Origin: an uncultured Gammaproteobacteria bacterium
GTDB taxonomy: Bacteria; Pseudomonadota; Gammaproteobacteria; UBA6429; Thiohalophilaceae
DNA length: 64,000 bases
NCBI GenBank assembly: GCA_913064945.1
Contig: CAJYAN010000013.1
Span: 1-64,000, forward strand
Direction: 5' to 3'
Under the pieces are notes generated by a model. The model worked only from the letters and a program-made list of their open reading frames with translations, made no database searches and had not been told where the DNA came from. Each line of letters begins with the position of its first letter. Position 1 is the stretch's first letter. Shown here piece by piece: positions 25,206-34,702 of this stretch. The position numbers were made by a program, and so were the translations under genes.

Positions 25206-25829
25206 GTGAATTCGTTAGCCTCAATGCAAGGTAAAATCTGGATTAAACTTCTTGTGGTTGTCGTGGTAATTGTCTTGCTCGCCATGTCACTTGTACCCGG
25301 TATAAATCGTATTCCAACCCTGGATGAGGCTGTTAATGCCTCCTGGAGTCAGGTCACTAACCAGTACCAGCGTCGAGCCGATCTCATCCCTAATCTGGTC
25401 AGTACAGTAAAAGGCTATGCGGCACACGAACGCGAGACCTTGACCGCGGTTGTTGAAGCACGATCCAAAGTGGCGCAGACCACCATACCAAAAGACATAC
25501 TCACCAATCCAGAGGCTTTCCAGAAGTTTCAGGCCAACCAGGCGCAACTATCATCCGCCCTGTCGCGCTTACTGGTGGTTGTTGAACGTTATCCGGATCT
25601 GAAGGCCAACCAAAACTTTCTGTCACTACAGTCACAACTGGAAGGTACAGAAAATCGCATCGCCGTTGCCCGACGCGATTACATTAATACGGTCAAGCAG
25701 TTTAATACGCATATTCGGACTATTCCGGGTCGCTGGTTTCAGGCGTTCTTTTTTCCCGAGCTGACCGTGAAACAGAACTTTACCGCGGCTGCCTCGGTTA
25801 ATGAAGCACCAAAAGTGAATTTTAACTAG
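25206..25829 (+). CDS. lemA: LemA-family membrane protein
   Basis: 207 residues. GTG 25206 is chosen since AAGGAG lies six bases before it; ATG 25224 is possible too, while the ATG at 25201 stops at once. One N-terminal membrane helix is followed by the LemA helical domain: VNASWSQVTNQYQRRADLIPNLVSTVKGYA-type sequence near 41-70, and RIAVARRDYINTVKQFNT near 158-175, both diagnostic. Function of LemA proteins is unclear, but they are regularly encoded with TPM-domain proteins, as here: the next two genes follow at 8 bp and by overlap. Confidence 0.92.
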   Translation: MNSLASMQGKIWIKLLVVVVVIVLLAMSLVPGINRIPTLDEAVNASWSQVTNQYQRRADLIPNLVSTVKGYAAHERETLTAVVEARSKVAQTTIPKDILTNPEAFQKFQANQAQLSSALSRLLVVVERYPDLKANQNFLSLQSQLEGTENRIAVARRDYINTVKQFNTHIRTIPGRWFQAFFFPELTVKQNFTAAASVNEAPKVNFN

Positions 25830-25837
25830 TCCGGCTG

Positions 25838-26728
25838 ATGCGAACTATCATACGGCTAAGCGTTTTAGGTTTGCTACTTGTTTTGTGGGGTGGTGCGAGT
25901 GCGGTGCCGACGTTTCCCGAGCTGATGGGGCGAGTTACTGACGAGGCAGGGCTGTTGTCACCAGCAACACGCGCTCAAATCTCGCAACTATTGCAGTCAC
26001 AGGAGCAGGCGACTTCGAATCAAGTCGTGGTGGTCATTCTAAAGTCACTGCAGGGTTACACCATTGAAGACTACGGTTATCAACTGGGACGACACTGGGG
26101 AATTGGCCAAAAGAAGCGTGACAATGGTGTCCTGTTGATCGTTGCGCCGAATGAACGTCGTGTCAGAATCGAAGTGGGTTATGGTCTTGAAGGCACGCTG
26201 ACGGATGCGTTGTCGAGTGATATTATTCAAACTAAAGTTCTGCCACTGTTTCGACTACAGCATTTTGATGCAGGTGTCCTGGCCGGGGTACAGGCTATTC
26301 TGGGTGTTCTGAATGGCAGCTATACGCCAGTAAAGGTGAAGCATTCAAGCCAACAGGATGCCGCCTCCAATCTGGGTAAGGTTATTTTTGTTTTTATTGG
26401 TGTGTTAATGTTGGGCGATTTTTTTCATCGACGCATCAAGAACCTTTTGGCGACCTCCAGTGTATTATCAGGCATTACTTTTGTCCTGGCCTTTATACTG
26501 GCGGGTAGCCTCTTCTTCTCCCTGATCTTTGCCGTCATGATGTTTCTCGCCTACTTGATGTTTAATGGGGGTGGTCGAGGTGGTCCTGGAACTGGTAGTG
26601 GTCGTGGTGGCTATATGGGGGGCGGATATTATGGCGGTGGTGGCTATAGTGGTGGCGGTTTTGGGAGCGGAGGATTTTCCGGTGGCGGTGGCTCATTCGG
26701 CGGCGGCGGTGCCTCGGGGGGATGGTAA
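25838..26728 (+). CDS. TPM-domain protein with glycine-rich tail (YgcG-like)
   Basis: 296 residues: signal peptide (about 1-23), TPM domain (about 25-155) with GRVTDEAGLLS, NGVLLIVAPNERRVRIEVGYGLEG, then two membrane helices (about 180-245) and a Gly/Ser/Tyr-rich tail from about 246 made of GGGG and GGYxGGG units. This is the standard architecture of YgcG-type partners of LemA. The stop overlaps the next start (TAATG). Role in membrane-protein maintenance is suggested by related systems but not shown. Confidence 0.9.
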   Translation: MRTIIRLSVLGLLLVLWGGASAVPTFPELMGRVTDEAGLLSPATRAQISQLLQSQEQATSNQVVVVILKSLQGYTIEDYGYQLGRHWGIGQKKRDNGVLLIVAPNERRVRIEVGYGLEGTLTDALSSDIIQTKVLPLFRLQHFDAGVLAGVQAILGVLNGSYTPVKVKHSSQQDAASNLGKVIFVFIGVLMLGDFFHRRIKNLLATSSVLSGITFVLAFILAGSLFFSLIFAVMMFLAYLMFNGGGRGGPGTGSGRGGYMGGGYYGGGGYSGGGFGSGGFSGGGGSFGGGGASGGW

Positions 26729-27345
26729 TGGATTTTATTTCGCAAACTGATCGAGAGAATATCGCCGAGGCGATTCGTCGCGTCGAGTTAACGACAGACG
26801 GAGAGCTGGTTACGGTAATCACTCAGCGCAGCGATGAATATGTCTATATTCCATTGCTGTGGGCGACACTCATTGCCCTGGCCGTACCAGGCCTGCTATT
26901 GATTCTGCAACATGAGTGGGCACTGACACATAGTTACACGATCCAGTTTGTGACCTTTGTGTTACTGGCGGGGGTATTTCGCTGGGTGCCGTTGACCATG
27001 AAATTAATCCCACGGCATATTAAGCGGCAACGTGCTCACCGCGTGGCGATGGAACAGTTCTTTTTGCAAAACCTGCACCGGACTAAGTCAGCCAGCGGAG
27101 TATTGCTATTTGTCTCCGTAGCAGAGCATTACGTCGAGATTATTGCCGACAAGGGAATTAATGATATCGTGCCAGATGGCTGTTGGCATAACATCGTTAG
27201 CGACTTTACTGCTCGCGTTCAAAAAGGAGATGTCGGCAAAGGTTTCCTGCAGGCGATTGAAGCCTGTGGGGTCATTCTGACAGAACACTATCCGAAGTCT
27301 GATGGCAATATGAATGAATTGCCGAATCACCTGGTTGAACTCTAG
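26728..27345 (+). CDS. second TPM-domain membrane protein
   Basis: 205 residues from ATG 26728; an in-frame ATG six bases earlier is an alternative. The N-terminal half starts DRENIAEAIRRVELTTDGELVTVI, two membrane helices lie near residues 36-56 and 66-88, and the C-terminal half has GVLLFVSVAEHYVEIIADKGIND, the TPM hallmark. It lacks the signal peptide and the glycine-rich tail of its neighbour. Third gene of a lemA-TPM-TPM operon; it converges with the dienelactone hydrolase gene. Confidence 0.87.
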   Translation: MDFISQTDRENIAEAIRRVELTTDGELVTVITQRSDEYVYIPLLWATLIALAVPGLLLILQHEWALTHSYTIQFVTFVLLAGVFRWVPLTMKLIPRHIKRQRAHRVAMEQFFLQNLHRTKSASGVLLFVSVAEHYVEIIADKGINDIVPDGCWHNIVSDFTARVQKGDVGKGFLQAIEACGVILTEHYPKSDGNMNELPNHLVEL

Positions 27346-27363
27346 TCTGTAGCGTAAGACCAG

Positions 27364-28077
27364 TTAAACATTTTCACCAAGCTGACGTGCTAAAAATTCC
27401 ACAGTACGTGGCCAGGAAAGCTCGCTGGCATTTTCACGGTAGCGTTGTGGATTTTTGTAATTCATAAAGGCATGACCAGCACCTTCATAAGCATAGAACT
27501 CATGTGGCTTGCCCAGACGCGTCAATTCCTGCTCAAGTCTGTGCATGTCAGCGGGTGAAGGATTGGTATCATCTGCGCCAAAGTGAAAGAGCAGGGGACA
27601 GTTTAAGTCATGGCTTTGTGAGAAAGGTGAAGTACCATCACCCCAGGGAACCATGATATTGCCACCATAATAGGCTACGGCGGCGCGTAGATGTGGATTC
27701 AGTTCTGCCAAGAGATATGCGACACGACCTCCCATACAAAAGCCGAGAATTCCGAGACGGGTGTTGTCTATGAGTGGGTGGTCTCGCAGATAGTCGACAG
27801 TGGCATTAACATCCTCTGTCACTTCGGGGTCACGTAACTGCTTAAGTCTGTCCATCATGTCGCCCTGACGGACGTCAAGTCGGTGGTAGAGATCAGGGGC
27901 GGCGACAAAATAACCGGCTTCCACCAGGCGAGTGACCATGGCCTGCATGAAGGTGTCCACACCGCCCGCATGCATGATGGCCACAACCGCTGGAAACGGC
28001 CCATTCCCTTCGGGCCAGGCCGTGTGCATGGCCATGGTAGTTTTGTCGACAGGAATAGTAACCGTCAGCTGGTGCAT
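27364..28077 (-). CDS. dienelactone hydrolase family protein
   Basis: 237 residues, alpha/beta hydrolase. The nucleophile is cysteine C114 in GILGFCMGGRVAY, as in dienelactone hydrolase; the acid is D169 or D170 in FHFGADDTNPS and the histidine H202 in EGAGHAFMNY. Such enzymes hydrolyse dienelactones or small esters; most genomic copies have unknown substrates. It is 18 bp downstream of the DUF202 gene on the minus strand and likely shares its transcript. No aromatic-degradation genes are nearby, so a general esterase role is more likely. Confidence 0.88.
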   Translation of the reverse strand: MHQLTVTIPVDKTTMAMHTAWPEGNGPFPAVVAIMHAGGVDTFMQAMVTRLVEAGYFVAAPDLYHRLDVRQGDMMDRLKQLRDPEVTEDVNATVDYLRDHPLIDNTRLGILGFCMGGRVAYLLAELNPHLRAAVAYYGGNIMVPWGDGTSPFSQSHDLNCPLLFHFGADDTNPSPADMHRLEQELTRLGKPHEFYAYEGAGHAFMNYKNPQRYRENASELSWPRTVEFLARQLGENV

Positions 28078-28095
28078 AACGTCAGGAAATGACGA

Positions 28096-28437
28096 TCAGG
28101 CTTCTTTATCGGCAGAACAAAGTTCCTGCTTCAGTCCCTGCTCAATCACTTTTTCCTGCTGCGTCAGTACTTTCAAACGTTTATGCGTTGTGATGTATTC
28201 GCGTGAGCCGACAATAAAAATCATAATGCCCAGAGACATCAGTACAAAACCAGAGATTTCAAAAAACTGATGGTTGGTCAGTCGTACAAAGGCAATGCCA
28301 AGGACAAACAGGGCAATGGCAGTACGGCCATAGGCGAGAAAGGTACGTTTATTGGCCAGGATGGTTCTATCCATCGCTAACCAGTCGCGCAGGATCATTT
28401 CATCACGTTTAAATTTGGCATATGGATCGTCTGTCAC
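28096..28437 (-). CDS. DUF202 (YidH-type) membrane protein
   Basis: 113 residues. LAMDRTILANKRTFLAYGRTAIALFVLGIAF (about 20-50) is the DUF202 signature, where the conserved RTxLAxxRTxLA part precedes the first membrane helix. A second helix lies near 60-78, and a charged C-terminal tail follows. The family is common but without a known function. First gene of a minus-strand pair with the dienelactone hydrolase gene. Confidence 0.85.
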   Translation of the reverse strand: MTDDPYAKFKRDEMILRDWLAMDRTILANKRTFLAYGRTAIALFVLGIAFVRLTNHQFFEISGFVLMSLGIMIFIVGSREYITTHKRLKVLTQQEKVIEQGLKQELCSADKEA

Positions 28438-28531
28438 TAGAAACCTCGCATCAAAATAGAGGTACTACGAATGCGTACCCACAAATGGGTATCTGTACAG
28501 TCCTTTGGAGTGTAGTACCAGTGAACTACTG

Positions 28532-28553
28532 ATTAATGAAATCGTTCATTAAT
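28532..28553. promoter_or_regulatory. perfect palindrome, candidate operator
   Basis: ATTAATGAA (28532-28540), four bases, then TTCATTAAT (28545-28553). The symmetry and AT content fit a dimeric repressor site between divergent genes; a small RNA hairpin is an alternative. Confidence 0.4.
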
Positions 28554-28794
28554 CGGGCTTGAACTTGATAAACGGGGATATAATATAACAGTATACTAAT
28601 ATTACGTCAATATGACAGCTGTGCGATTTACGGGCATTGAGTTTCACGATAGTAGCAGTCGTGTTGTCGAGTGACAGGAAAACCTGCCTCCATATGGCTA
28701 ATAATGGCTAAGTTGCCCCGGCGGTGTTGCTCGTCGCCGTTGATACGGTGTGTGTGCTTGATGGCACGAGAGACGTGTGCTCCTGTCAACCGAC

Positions 28795-28824
28795 TTCATC
28801 TGGCTGGATTTAACGTTGTATAAT
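28795..28824 (+). promoter_or_regulatory. putative promoter of phosphatase gene
   Basis: A consensus TATAAT at 28819-28824 lies about 40 bp before the GTG start. The best -35 is TTCATC (28795-28800), 18 bp upstream, which matches poorly. Confidence 0.4.
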
Positions 28825-28864
28825 ATCGTTTGCACGCCTGTAGTGCTTATCAAGGAAGTTTTAG

Positions 28865-29389
28865 GTGTTTAAGAAAAAATCTCAGGCCTATGAGCCATAC
28901 CCCGCGACCCAAAAAACCGTTAATGTCCTGTTCGTCTGTATGGGCAACATCTGTCGTTCTCCAACCGCGCATGGTGTCTTTAGACATTTAGTTGAGGCGG
29001 AGGGCTTAACTCCGAAAATTTATATCGATTCCGCGGGGACTCATGCCTACCATGTCGGCGAGCCACCGGATCGGCGTGCGCAGGCAACGGCACTTAGCCG
29101 CGGAATCGATATGAGTGACCTGCGGGCGCGTCGTGCCATTGAAAAAGACTTCGAGTATTTTGACTATGTGCTGGCAATGGATGACGATAATTTTTCCGTA
29201 CTACAGAACCTTGCCCCCCCTGATCGACTGGATCGTTTAATGCTTTTTATGGACTTTGCGTCAGACATGACTGAGCGAGAAGTACCGGACCCGTACTATG
29301 GCGGCATAAAAGGCTTCGAGCTGGTCTTTGATATGATTGAAGCGGCCTCGCGGGGTTTGCTGCAGGATATTAAGCAACGTTATCTATAA
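28865..29389 (+). CDS. low-molecular-weight protein tyrosine phosphatase
   Basis: 174 residues from GTG 28865, preceded by AAGGAAG at a six-base distance. The active-site loop CMGNICRS has C25 and R31 (C-x5-R), and the general acid is D142 in PDPYYGG. The length is about 15 residues longer than typical because of an N-terminal extension of 18 residues. LMW-PTPs dephosphorylate tyrosine kinases of exopolysaccharide systems or are of unknown role; no kinase gene is next to it. Monocistronic judging by spacing. Confidence 0.92.
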   Translation: MFKKKSQAYEPYPATQKTVNVLFVCMGNICRSPTAHGVFRHLVEAEGLTPKIYIDSAGTHAYHVGEPPDRRAQATALSRGIDMSDLRARRAIEKDFEYFDYVLAMDDDNFSVLQNLAPPDRLDRLMLFMDFASDMTEREVPDPYYGGIKGFELVFDMIEAASRGLLQDIKQRYL

Positions 29390-29567
29390 TCGTCATTTGT
29401 CGAAAGAAGGTTTGTCGAAACGACGGCGCTGCGGGCCAGCGAGCTTTTAATGAGGACTGTTATCTTTCTCCCGCGCGATATTAAATGCTGCGAAGCTGGC
29501 GGTCAGCTAAAACGATATCCCAATCCATGTGGAGTATTACCCCGGCGCAATGGCTTCAATCTTCGAC

Positions 29568-29585
29568 GTCTGATTAAAATCAGAC
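29568..29585. other. short hairpin between phosphatase and fliL-like genes
   Basis: GTCTGAT (29568-29574) and ATCAGAC (29579-29585) are perfect inverted copies around TAAA. There is no T-run on either side, so an intrinsic terminator is doubtful. It lies between convergent genes. Confidence 0.3.
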
Positions 29586-29628
29586 AGGATTGCCAGCGGG
29601 CAGACAGAAGTCCTAACGACGGATGGTG

Positions 29629-30108
29629 CTACTGTATAATAAAACGTGTGAAATATACGTCCTGAATGGGTGAATTTGAGGCCGCCGCAGTCTTCGTTTC
29701 CTTGTCAGCTTCTTTTTTCTCGCTGCTATCGCTGTCTTTCTTTTCTTCGGCTACCTGAGTAAACACAACATGCTGTGTTGCAAGTGCCTTGCGAATCGCC
29801 TCCAGAGCCTCTTTACGTAAAGCCTCTTTGCCCTGACGGCTATTCATTTGTTGGGTCGTCTTGGTGCTAATGAGCATGATCATCGCATCACGTATGGCGG
29901 GGTTATGCGTCGTGAGTGCCTTGGCGGCTTCGCCATTTGCGACGCGTACCTGGACTGAAACCTGTATAAATTTTATTCCACTATCATCGGCCAGATTGAC
30001 AATAAACGGCGGGTCGAGGTCAACGTACTCTGCGAGACAAACCGGACTGATACCAAGAAGAATTGCAAGTACAATGGCCTTGCTATAGGAGATGGTCGAA
30101 ATACGCAT
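29629..30108 (-). CDS. FliL-like exported protein
   Basis: 159 residues. It has a hydrophobic N-terminal segment ending ISPVCLAEYVD, then the FliL core: YVDLDPPFIVNLADDSGIKFIQVSVQVRV and the NPAIRDAMIMLISTKTTQQM segment, and RKEALEAIRKAL. Before the end is an acidic/lysine-rich insertion (about 121-145), closed by VYFTRFIIQ. Classical FliL keeps a membrane anchor and works at the flagellar stator; here a cleavable signal seems more likely. No flagellar genes are near, so an accessory paralogue is a fair reading. Confidence 0.8.
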   Translation of the reverse strand: MRISTISYSKAIVLAILLGISPVCLAEYVDLDPPFIVNLADDSGIKFIQVSVQVRVANGEAAKALTTHNPAIRDAMIMLISTKTTQQMNSRQGKEALRKEALEAIRKALATQHVVFTQVAEEKKDSDSSEKKEADKETKTAAASNSPIQDVYFTRFIIQ

Positions 30109-30182
30109 TATTGAACTCCGCGGTGAGGTAGTGTCGCCCTGGAGTTATATCGGATGTAATCTCTAAAAACTTGAGCCCATTG

Positions 30183-30232
30183 AAAAAAAACCAGCCTGTC
30201 GGCCACTGATAATGATCAGCGGCCGACAGGCT
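30183..30232 (-). terminator. strong intrinsic terminator of rne
   Basis: AGCCTGTCGGCC (30193-30204) and GGCCGACAGGCT (30221-30232) form a perfect 12-bp stem, which is extended inward by CTGAT/ATCAG; on the minus strand it is followed by eight T (30183-30190). Confidence 0.92.
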
Positions 30233-30242
30233 AGCCTGACAA

Positions 30243-32570
30243 TTAACTATTATCGTTATGTGATTGCTTTACCGCATCCACAATATTTTGACCGGTGCTA
30301 GAAGCCGGTTTTGTCGTTTCCGCCGGTTTCGTATGTACCTGAGTCAAAGGTGGTGAGGCTGGTGCGGCTACCGGGGCAGTTGCAACGGGCACAGGTGCCG
30401 GCCGTGGTGGTGGCGGTGTACCTGATTGCGCGTTTGGTGCTGAGCTGGCGTTTGGTGAATTTGTTGCCGTCGGTGCCGGTTGTGGCCGAGCATTACCTTG
30501 TACCGGTTTGTCATTTCCTGCTGCCGGAGGACTGGTGTTTGTGTTTGTGTTTGTCTGTGGCTCCGGCTGAGCCGCGGCATCGCCAGCCTGACGATTCTGG
30601 TTCTGACGTTGTCGACCGCCCCGGCGGCCTCGACGATTACCGCCAGCACCCTGACGATTCTGGTTACGACCACCACCATTATTATTATTACGGTTTTGGT
30701 TTGGTTGCTCCTGCTGTTCCGTTGCCTCGACGGCAGCGGCGGGTTTGGCCGTGGTATTGTCACGGCGTGCCTGCGGTTGACGACGGCGTTGCTGCCCCTG
30801 TTTACCACCACCGGTATTTCGAGTACGGTTTTGTTGCTGGCCAGTTCGACGTGGTTGCTGTGGCCGTTTTGGTGCTGGCTTTTTATTCGTATTGCCGGTA
30901 CCAAACAGTGCGCGCCACAGGCGCACGAATAATCCGGGCGTTTCGACTATTGTGACCGGACGTGGTGTGCTGGGGGCCACGCCTTTGACGGCGGCGATCT
31001 CGGCTACTTTTTCTTCAGGTTTAACGGCATCCGGAATCGTCAGGTCATCGGCCTGGGCGGCGAGGGTATAACTGACCTGTTTGTCATCCGCGGAGGTCTC
31101 GTTTTCACGGATTCGTTGTACATCATAGTGTGGTGTTTCAAGATTGATGTTGGGAATGATTAATACTTCAATTTTCTGCCGGGCTTCGATTTCATGCAGG
31201 GCCTCACGCTTCTCATTGAGCAGGAAGGTGGCGGCGTCCACGGGCATCTGTGCATGCACACGTGCGGTATTTTCCTTCATGGCCTCTTCTTCGATCAGAC
31301 GCAAGACGGATAGCGCCAAAGACTCGATGCCTCGGATAGTCCCCTGGCCCTGACAGCGGGGGCAGACGATCTGACTGGATTCACCCAGTGATGGGCGCAG
31401 GCGTTGACGCGACATTTCCAGTAGACCAAAGCGGGAGATACGCCCGATTTGGACACGGGCACGATCCAGTTTGAGGGCCTCGCGCAGACGATTTTCCACG
31501 TCGCGCTGGTTGCGCGCCGGGGTCATGTCGATAAAGTCGATAACGACCAGACCACCGAGGTCACGTAGCCGTAATTGACGCGCAATCTCGTCTGCCGCCT
31601 CCAGGTTGGTATTGAGGGCGGTCTCTTCGATATCCCCGCCCTTGGTGGCTTTGGCAGAGTTGATATCGATTGAGATCAGGGCTTCAGTATGGTCGATGAC
31701 CAGTGCGCCACCGGAGGGCAGGCGAACCTCACGTTGAAAGGCGGACTCAATCTGGTTTTCAATCTGGTAGCGGGTGAAGAGGGGGACCGGGTCCTGGTAG
31801 AGTTTGACCTTGTCGATGTTATTGGGCATGACATGCGACATAAACTCCTGCGCCTGCTTAAAAATCTTCTCTTCGTCGATAATGATTTCGTTGATGTCAT
31901 TGCGGAAGTAATCACGAATGGCGCGAGTAATCAGATTACTCTCCTGATAGATCAGGAAAGGGGCCGGTCGGTCGGATGAGGCGGTCTCAATTGAGGTCCA
32001 CAGCTGGATCAGATAATCCAGATCCCATTGCAGTTCTTCGACACTCTTGCCAACACCGGCGGTGCGTAAAATCGTACCCATATCGTTGGGTAGCACCAGT
32101 TCGCTCATGGCATCGCGGGCCTCGGATCGTTCTTCACCCTCAATGCGACGTGAGACCCCACCTGCTCTAGGGTTATTGGGCATCAGTACCAGGTAGCGAC
32201 CTGCAAGGCTGATAAAGGTGGTCAGTGCCGCGCCCTTGTTGCCACGTTCTTCCTTGCCGATCTGAACGACGATTTCCTGGCCTTCCTGGACAACATCCTT
32301 GATGTTTATCCGGTTGCCGGGTTCTACCGGGTTGGTAAAGTAGTTGCGGGAAATTTCTTTCAGCGGCAAAAAACCGTGGCGTTCGGCACCGTAGTCGATG
32401 AAGGCGGCTTCGAGGCTGGGCTCAACGCGGGTAATTTTACCCTTATAAATATTGGCTTTTTTCTGTTCGCGGTGGGTGGTTTCGATATCGAGGTCATACA
32501 AACGCTGACCATCAACAAGTGCAACACGCAGCTCTTCCGGCTGAGTTGCGTTAAATAGCATTCTCTTCAT
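30243..32570 (-). CDS. rne: ribonuclease E
   Basis: 775 residues. The catalytic half (about 1-510) has the S1 domain (about 36-125; [21 protein letters not shown]), RNase H-like and DNase I-like parts with VIDFIDMTP metal site, and the zinc-link [10 protein letters not shown]. The second half is low-complexity, rich in Pro, Gln, Asn and Arg, with [15 protein letters not shown]-like RNA-binding stretches, as in degradosome scaffolds. RNase E starts mRNA decay and matures tRNA and rRNA. AAAGG precedes ATG 32570. Divergent from rluC as in enteric bacteria. Confidence 0.96.
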   Translation of the reverse strand: MKRMLFNATQPEELRVALVDGQRLYDLDIETTHREQKKANIYKGKITRVEPSLEAAFIDYGAERHGFLPLKEISRNYFTNPVEPGNRINIKDVVQEGQEIVVQIGKEERGNKGAALTTFISLAGRYLVLMPNNPRAGGVSRRIEGEERSEARDAMSELVLPNDMGTILRTAGVGKSVEELQWDLDYLIQLWTSIETASSDRPAPFLIYQESNLITRAIRDYFRNDINEIIIDEEKIFKQAQEFMSHVMPNNIDKVKLYQDPVPLFTRYQIENQIESAFQREVRLPSGGALVIDHTEALISIDINSAKATKGGDIEETALNTNLEAADEIARQLRLRDLGGLVVIDFIDMTPARNQRDVENRLREALKLDRARVQIGRISRFGLLEMSRQRLRPSLGESSQIVCPRCQGQGTIRGIESLALSVLRLIEEEAMKENTARVHAQMPVDAATFLLNEKREALHEIEARQKIEVLIIPNINLETPHYDVQRIRENETSADDKQVSYTLAAQADDLTIPDAVKPEEKVAEIAAVKGVAPSTPRPVTIVETPGLFVRLWRALFGTGNTNKKPAPKRPQQPRRTGQQQNRTRNTGGGKQGQQRRRQPQARRDNTTAKPAAAVEATEQQEQPNQNRNNNNGGGRNQNRQGAGGNRRGRRGGRQRQNQNRQAGDAAAQPEPQTNTNTNTSPPAAGNDKPVQGNARPQPAPTATNSPNASSAPNAQSGTPPPPRPAPVPVATAPVAAPASPPLTQVHTKPAETTKPASSTGQNIVDAVKQSHNDNS

Positions 32571-32998
32571 GATTTAACCTTTACGTTAGGCGCTCGACCA
32601 CGGTGAGCTTGAATCACCTTACGGGTTCGCCAGACTTTTTGGGTATGACTGCAACGTCAGGACTGATAGCAATCAGGCCTCGTTTTTGTGGCGGCAGGAA
32701 TGATCAGGCTGCGCCGCAAGCGTCATAAAACTTTTTCAGTCCGTTCCACCCAGTCTGGGCATCTCCATGCTCAGCTCCTGGGAGCGCATTAAATAGTAAC
32801 TGGCCCTGTCCCGATCCTCTTGTATTTGTCGGGGGAGGCCCTCCTTCAGCCCACTCGCAATTGCGGATGGGTGTTAGAACCATTTTCGATCTGACCGACA
32901 CCCTAGTGCCTATATATTAGTGCCAGATTTCATTGGACTATATCAGTCTTCGAATATCGCTTCAATCAGTGTGTTTCCTGTTAGAATATCAAACACTT
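32571..32998. other. rne-rluC divergent region with long rne leader
   Basis: 428 bp between divergent starts. In E. coli the rne leader (about 360 nt) folds and mediates autoregulation, and similar spacing here suggests the same. The part next to rne (32576-32640) contains short inverted pieces such as GGTGAGCTTGAATCACC (32611-32627). For rluC, an extended -10 TGTTAGAAT ends at 32988. A 65-codon minus-strand frame at 32704-32901 is not supported as a gene. Confidence 0.5.
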
Positions 32999-33964
32999 AT
33001 GACAGATACCGCCAAACCCACACAAGTCCGCCTGGTCGAGGTCGATGCCGAGTATACCGGGCAGCGCATCGACAATTTTCTATTAACACTGCTCAAGGGG
33101 GCACCACGCAGCCTGATTTACCGTATTGTGCGTAAGGGGGAGGTCAGGGTGAACAAGGGCAGAATCAAGCCGGAGTATCGTCTGCAGGCGGGGGATGTGG
33201 TGCGTATCCCCCCCGTCAAGCTACCTGCTGCCGAGACACGCGCCCAGCCGGCTCGACCGGTACTGGAGGCGGTCGAGCGGGGGATTCTCTATGAGGACGA
33301 TCGCCTACTGGTACTCAATAAACCCAGTGGTCTGGCGGTGCATGGCGGGAGTGGCATCCATTATGGTGCCATCGAAGCCTTACGAATTTTACGTCCACAG
33401 GCAAAGCGTCTTGAATTGGTGCATCGTCTGGATCGAGACACCTCCGGTTGTCTGCTGGTGACGAAGCGGGGCAGCAGTCTGCGGAGCCTGCATGAGCAGT
33501 TTCGTGATAACCGGGTACAGAAACTCTACCTGGCGCTGGTCATGGGCCGCTGGCAGGGTGGTAAGCGCAGCATCGATGCGCCACTGAAAAAGAATACCCT
33601 GCAAGGTGGTGAACGTATGGTCAGGGTCGATTCGCAGGGAAAAGAGGCGATCAGTATTTTTACCCCGCTGGTGGTGACAGAGACAGCGAGTTTGATGCAG
33701 GTTGAATTAAAGACGGGTCGCACCCATCAAATACGCGTGCATGCTCAACATGTCGGTCACCCCCTGGCGGGCGATGACAAATATGGCGATGAGGACCTTA
33801 ATCGTCAGTTACGAACCAGGGGACTAAAACGCCTGTTTCTTCATGCCCAGCGTCTATGTTTCGAATTTCCTCCGGAAAACAAGCGTGGCTGTATCCATGC
33901 CCCCCTGGATGAAGAATTAAAAAAAGTGTTAACCAATTTTGGTATTGAATACGATGCAATATGA
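32999..33964 (+). CDS. rluC: 23S rRNA pseudouridine synthase RluC
   Basis: 321 residues from ATG 32999. An S4 RNA-binding domain (about 18-75) precedes the RluA-type catalytic domain, with D145 in VHRLDRDTSG as the catalytic aspartate. Other conserved parts are LNKPSGLAVHGGSG and KTGRTHQIRVHAQH. RluC makes pseudouridines at 955, 2504 and 2580 of 23S rRNA (E. coli numbering). Position opposite rne supports RluC rather than RluD. It overlaps the HAD phosphatase gene by 11 bases. Confidence 0.95.
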   Translation: MTDTAKPTQVRLVEVDAEYTGQRIDNFLLTLLKGAPRSLIYRIVRKGEVRVNKGRIKPEYRLQAGDVVRIPPVKLPAAETRAQPARPVLEAVERGILYEDDRLLVLNKPSGLAVHGGSGIHYGAIEALRILRPQAKRLELVHRLDRDTSGCLLVTKRGSSLRSLHEQFRDNRVQKLYLALVMGRWQGGKRSIDAPLKKNTLQGGERMVRVDSQGKEAISIFTPLVVTETASLMQVELKTGRTHQIRVHAQHVGHPLAGDDKYGDEDLNRQLRTRGLKRLFLHAQRLCFEFPPENKRGCIHAPLDEELKKVLTNFGIEYDAI

Positions 33965-34610
33965 GTTAATTGTCTTTGACTGGGATGGGACACTCATGGA
34001 TTCGGCCGGACGAATCGTCTCCAGTCTGCGTGCGGCGATTACGGATACCGGTTTACCACCACGTACGGATAAGGCGTTGGCCAATATCATTGGCCTTGGC
34101 TTACAGGAATCGCTACAGTCCCTGTTTCCCGACGGTACACAGAATGATTATGATGCACTGGTAGAACGTTACCGTCATTATTTTCTTGATGCCGACCCGA
34201 CACCGACACGACTTTTTGATGGCGCACGTGAGACACTGGAGTTATTGCGCGATCATGGGTATTGGCTGGCCATAGCGACCGGTAAAGCGCGGCGTGGTTT
34301 GAATGCTGTACTGCATGACACGGGCCTGGGCACGTTTTTTCAGGCGAGTCGTTGCGCCGACGAGACCTTTTCCAAGCCGCAGCCGCACATGCTGCTGGAG
34401 TTGATGGATGAAATGGGGGTGACGGCGGAACAGACGCTGATGATTGGTGATACGGAATATGACCTGTCGATGGCAAAAAATGCCGGTGTTACATCAGTTG
34501 GCATTGGCCATGGGGTGCATGACGCTCAACGACTGTTGGCGTGTCAGCCGCAGGCTCTGGTAGAAGATTTACCGGCCTTGCAGGCATGGTTTCGTCAGCA
34601 AATGAAATAA
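33954..34610 (+). CDS. HAD-superfamily phosphatase (Gph-like)
   Basis: 218 residues from ATG 33954, overlapping rluC. HAD motif I is FDWDGTLMDS (8-17), motif II AIATGKARRG with the Thr near residue 107, and motifs III/IV MIGDTEYDLSMAKNAG near 165-180. The alpha-helical cap between motif I and II marks subclass IA, as in phosphoglycolate phosphatase. Substrate is not certain. An rluC-HAD pair is common in gammaproteobacteria. Confidence 0.88.
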   Translation: MQYELIVFDWDGTLMDSAGRIVSSLRAAITDTGLPPRTDKALANIIGLGLQESLQSLFPDGTQNDYDALVERYRHYFLDADPTPTRLFDGARETLELLRDHGYWLAIATGKARRGLNAVLHDTGLGTFFQASRCADETFSKPQPHMLLELMDEMGVTAEQTLMIGDTEYDLSMAKNAGVTSVGIGHGVHDAQRLLACQPQALVEDLPALQAWFRQQMK

Positions 34611-34702
34611 GTCGATATACCACTGAATAGTTCAGGCGATTATCGTTTAATTACACTACAATTTAGCAAACCCTATCAAACTATCTATTGAAGGATCGCC
34701 TC

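Larger units (their letters stand above)
28438..28864. other. divergent intergenic region, 427 bp
   Basis: It lies between the divergent DUF202 and phosphatase genes. It holds a perfect 9-bp inverted repeat (28532-28553), an AT-rich TATAATATAAC stretch near 28579, and the likely phosphatase promoter near 28819. No gene is supported. Confidence 0.5.

Noticed and set aside
32704-32901. 65-codon minus-strand frame in the rne leader region
   Set aside because: It lies in the probable rne leader, has no good start signal and no family features; leader RNA is a better explanation.
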